7,746 bases of DNA from Pseudomonadota bacterium (lineage in GTDB: Bacteria; Myxococcota; Myxococcia; Myxococcales; Myxococcaceae). Location of the stretch: positions 1 through 7,746 of the forward strand of contig JAFADT010000335.1 of the NCBI GenBank assembly GCA_023424585.1, read 5' to 3'. Position 1 is the stretch's first letter, and each line of letters begins with the position of its first letter. The position numbers were made by a program, and so were the translations under genes. Positions 5,543-7,746 of this stretch are shown here, one piece after another. The notes below the pieces were generated by a model that saw only the letters and a program-made list of their open reading frames with translations, did no database searches and was not told the origin of the DNA.

Positions 5543-6454
5543 CTACAGCAACTGGAGGACGCGGTCCTCCAGGCGGCGGCCGCGGCTGACCCCGAGGATG
5601 AGCACCTGGTGCTGGAGGAGGTGGCCGACGGTGCGGCTGATGACCTCCTCGGCCTTGTGGGCCTGGCCGTCGAAGCGCACGCGCAGCACGTCGGTGCCCT
5701 CCATGCGCGCGTCGGTGACGCCGGGCAGGGAGGTGATCTCGGGGAGGAGGACGTCGCCCCGGGCGATCTGGACGCGGAACTCGGCGCCCTGGCCGGTGAG
5801 CTCGGACATGGTGCCGGCCTGCGCGAGCGAGCCCTTGTCGAGGATGGCGGCGGCGTCGCACAGCTCCTCCAGCTCCTGGAGGTTGTGGCTGGAGACGACC
5901 ACCGTCTGCGCGCCCTTCATGTCCTTGATGACCTGGCGCACCTGCGCGGCGATGCGTGGATCCAGGCCGGCGGTGGGCTCGTCCAGGAGGACGAGGGGCG
6001 GGCGGCCCATCAGGGCCTGGGCCATGGCGGCGCGCTTGGCCATGCCGTGGCTGAGCGCCTGCGTCTGGACCTGCCAGGCCTCCATCAGGCCCACCTTCTC
6101 CAGGGCGCCGCGGGCCTCGTGCTCGGGCTGGGGCAGGTCCGACAGGCGGGCCCAGTACGTGAGCAGCGCGCCCACCTCCCAGCCCGGGGGCAGCACCGCG
6201 TCCTGGGGCAGGGCGCCCACGCGGCCCTTGAGGGCGCCGGGGGTGGTGGGGGACACGCCCATCACCTGGAGCGAGCCCTCGGACGGGTAGAGGTAGCCGC
6301 ACATCATGGAGAAGGTGGTCGTCTTGCCGGCGCCGTTGGGGCCGATGAGGCCGAAGATGTCCCCCTTCTGGACCTGGAGGCTCACCGCGTTGACGGCGAC
6401 CTTGGGGCCGAAGTGCTTGGAGACGTTGTTCAGCTGGATGGCCAGGTCGCTCAC
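5543..6454 (-). CDS. ABC-2 type transporter ATP-binding protein
   Basis: This 303-residue cytoplasmic ATPase energises the adjacent permease. Walker A is GPNGAGKTT (residues 38-46), the Q-loop is Q84 in ALPQDA, the signature is LSHGMAKR (134-141), Walker B is LVLLDEPTAGLD (from about 154, with D158 and E159), and the H-loop is His190 in VVSSHN. The signature has His where the textbook LSGGQ has Gly, a variation seen in ABC-2 exporter ATPases. A C-terminal extension of about 85 residues (219-303) resembles the accessory domain of ABC-2/drug-export ATPases. The GTG start at 6454 overlaps the permease stop in a GTGA arrangement, and GAGGG lies just upstream, so the two genes are translationally coupled. 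An ATPase reading extended upstream would only overlap the permease. The substrate cannot be told from sequence. Confidence 0.93.
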   Translation of the reverse strand: MSDLAIQLNNVSKHFGPKVAVNAVSLQVQKGDIFGLIGPNGAGKTTTFSMMCGYLYPSEGSLQVMGVSPTTPGALKGRVGALPQDAVLPPGWEVGALLTYWARLSDLPQPEHEARGALEKVGLMEAWQVQTQALSHGMAKRAAMAQALMGRPPLVLLDEPTAGLDPRIAAQVRQVIKDMKGAQTVVVSSHNLQELEELCDAAAILDKGSLAQAGTMSELTGQGAEFRVQIARGDVLLPEITSLPGVTDARMEGTDVLRVRFDGQAHKAEEVISRTVGHLLQHQVLILGVSRGRRLEDRVLQLL

Positions 6455-7338
6455 AGGTCCCTCGCGCGCAGGACGCCGTAGGCGCCGAAGAGGAAGACGG
6501 CCGCGAAGGCGGCGTAGGCCGCGCCGCTGACCGCGAACTCGGCGAGCTTCGGGTGCAGCAGGTTGACCGAGTAGTACGACGGGGACAGGTAGCGCAGGAA
6601 GCGCAGCACGTTGTCCTCGCCCACGGCGCGCCCCACGGAGTCCATCAGCCAGAAGACGAAGAGCAGGATGAAGTTGAAGACGAGGCTCACCGCGGGGCTG
6701 CGGAAGAGGCTGGAGCACAGGGTGGTGAGCGAGACGTACGCCAGGGAGAAGACGATGGTGGCGCTCCAGAACTTCAGGAGGTTGAGCACCAGCACCCCGG
6801 CGGCGAAGTCGTCGTTGATGATGCGCGCGTAGATGAAGATGGCCAGGTCGATGATCAGCACCAGCCCCACCAGCAGCGTGGCCTGGCAGAGGAACTTGCC
6901 CAGGAGCACCGAGGAGCGGCGCGCGCGCACCGTGAGGTAGCGCATGGAGCGCGGGCCCACTTCGCCGCTCACCTGATCAAAGCCCATCAGCGCGATGTAG
7001 GCGGGCAGGAAGAAGAGGGTGATCTTGAAGACGATGAGCACCACGATGGGCACCTGCTCCAGGGCCTCCATCATCGCGGCGTCGTTGTTGGCGAGGAAGC
7101 CCAGCACCCCGCGGTGCATCTGCTCCGCGGCCTGCGTGGCGAGCTCCGAGTCCCCGCCGGACTCGGCGAGCTTCGCGTTCAGCTGGGCCTGTAGATCCCG
7201 GGTGACGAAGCCCACCACGAGCAGCACCAGCGCGGAGAACATGCTGTAGAGGCCGAGCAGCACGATGGCCCGGCCGCTCTTCATGGCCCGACGCAGCTCG
7301 GCTGCCCAGATCACCAATGTCTCTTTGAGTCCGTCCAA
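6451..7338 (-). CDS. ABC-2 type transporter permease
   Basis: This 295-residue inner-membrane protein has six predicted membrane spans: about residues 23-45, 97-120, 147-171, 180-207, 213-233 and 267-290. A larger loop of about 50 residues follows span 1. The topology, the amphipathic opening (WAAELRRAMKSGRAI, 11-25) and the SPSYYSVNLL segment before the last span fit ABC-2 permeases, which export drugs, lipids, polysaccharides or proteins. It is first in a two-gene operon, and its TGA overlaps the GTG of the ATPase by four bases. The likely start is the TTG at 7338, because the amphipathic N-terminal helix is typical of the family. No ATG or GTG start lies nearby upstream in frame, and the next in-frame Met (residue 19) would remove the helix. 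A weak AGGG about 11 bases upstream could serve as ribosome binding site. Function beyond export is unknown. Confidence 0.9.
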   Translation of the reverse strand: MDGLKETLVIWAAELRRAMKSGRAIVLLGLYSMFSALVLLVVGFVTRDLQAQLNAKLAESGGDSELATQAAEQMHRGVLGFLANNDAAMMEALEQVPIVVLIVFKITLFFLPAYIALMGFDQVSGEVGPRSMRYLTVRARRSSVLLGKFLCQATLLVGLVLIIDLAIFIYARIINDDFAAGVLVLNLLKFWSATIVFSLAYVSLTTLCSSLFRSPAVSLVFNFILLFVFWLMDSVGRAVGEDNVLRFLRYLSPSYYSVNLLHPKLAEFAVSGAAYAAFAAVFLFGAYGVLRARDL

Positions 7339-7418
7339 GGTGCACAGGACCCTACTGGACCTCCGGGCACCTTCCCAGGTTTCTCGCGGACGAAGGCGGC
7401 AGTCGAGGAGGCAAGCCG

Positions 7419-7446
7419 TGGACAGCGCGCTCCCAGCGACTAGGAT
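7419..7446 (+). promoter_or_regulatory. Possible promoter of the secreted-protein gene
   Basis: TGGACA (7419-7424, five of six matches to TTGACA) is followed after 16 bases by TAGGAT (7441-7446, four of six matches to TATAAT). The start codon at 7488 lies 41 bases further on, with AAGGAGAG (7471-7478) between. This is a pattern match in the 149-base divergent region shared with the ABC operon. Confidence 0.35.
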
Positions 7447-7487
7447 CCGGCGGCCTGCTCCCTGCCCCCCAAGGAGAGCCCCGAAGC

Positions 7488-7746
7488 ATGACGAAGCGCC
7501 GCCTCCTCGCCGCCTTGCCGCTGTTCCCCCTCACGCTGCTCCTGGGCGCCTCCGCGCCCGGGACGGACGCGAGCCCCGCGCCGTCACCCGCCGCCCCGTC
7601 GGATGCCCAGGCGCTGGCGCGGTCCGTGACCGCGCTGGGAACGGACGCGGGCCCCGTGGGCGCCCGCGCGCTGGTGGAGCAGGTGGAGTCCGAGCAGCGC
7701 GCCCAGGTGGCCTCGCTGGACGCAGGGGCCACCGCGGGCGTCGTGC
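7488..7746 (+). CDS. Secreted protein of unknown function, N-terminal part (runs off right edge)
   Basis: An ATG at 7488 opens a frame that stays open to the window end (86 codons). AAGGAGAG (7471-7478) lies nine bases upstream, the best ribosome binding site in the window. The product starts MTKRRLLAALPLFPLTLLLG, a classic Sec signal peptide with a basic N-terminus and Leu-rich core. A probable cleavage site follows the A-S-A at about residue 24. There is no lipobox cysteine, so it is not a lipoprotein. The mature part begins with an Ala/Pro/Ser-rich disordered stretch (about 25-40), followed by likely helical sequence (ARALVEQVESEQRAQVASL). I do not recognise a family from these residues. 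It is divergent from the ABC-2 operon. Confidence 0.72.
   Translation, partial: MTKRRLLAALPLFPLTLLLGASAPGTDASPAPSPAAPSDAQALARSVTALGTDAGPVGARALVEQVESEQRAQVASLDAGATAGVV

Noticed and set aside
6455..6718. An N-terminal extension of the ABC ATPase up to 6718
   Set aside because: It would lie wholly inside the permease coding region in another frame. The GTGA overlap at 6451-6454 with an upstream GAGGG gives a standard coupled start.
7352..7732. A 126-codon minus-strand frame at the right edge
   Set aside because: It is antisense to a signal-peptide-bearing frame with a strong ribosome binding site at 7471-7478, and its Ser/Arg/Ala-rich composition is that of a shadow frame.

Overview
The window is very GC-rich, with strong G/C preference at third codon positions, and its gene content points to a myxobacterium (Myxococcales, in the Myxococcus/Corallococcus/Archangium range). 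That placement is inferred from composition and protein style, not from a database match. It looks like chromosomal housekeeping DNA. I saw no mobile element, CRISPR array, tRNA or rRNA, and no gene-free stretch reaches 300 bases.

Layout: (1) 1-158, minus: the N-terminus of a zinc-ribbon protein that runs off the left edge. (2) 317-2539, plus: a complete-looking bifunctional Rel/SpoT-type (p)ppGpp synthetase/hydrolase gene, interrupted by one in-frame TAG at 1412-1414. The stop falls between the catalytic half (HD hydrolase plus synthetase) and the regulatory half (TGS, helical, Cys-rich and ACT regions). (3) 2618-3004, plus: ridA. (4) 3030-3070: a strong hairpin between convergent genes. (5) 3092-5071, minus: an exported or membrane-anchored protein with three tandem DsbA-like thioredoxin domains, each keeping a CPFC active site. 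(6) 5293-5523, plus: a TusA-family sulfur carrier. (7) 5543-7338, minus: a two-gene ABC-2 transporter operon, permease then ATPase, overlapping by 4 bases. (8) 7488-7746, plus: the start of a secreted protein cut by the right edge.

Rel (stringent response) and RidA (detoxification of reactive enamine/imine intermediates from amino-acid enzymes) lie in the same direction 78 bases apart and could share a transcript. The triple DsbA-like protein (envelope thiol chemistry) and TusA (cytoplasmic sulfur transfer) are divergently transcribed from a 221-base region. The ABC pair should form a single exporter of unknown substrate.

The most notable feature is the split rel gene. The amber codon replaces what should be a conserved Glu, consistent with a single GAG-to-TAG change. 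It leaves almost exactly the catalytic fragment, and SD-like sequences plus GTG codons lie at the start of the TGS domain. A sequencing error or a strain mutation is the simplest explanation. A translated two-piece Rel is the interesting alternative. The triplicated DsbA-like protein has a mosaic pattern of internal DNA repeats that suggests gene conversion between its domains.
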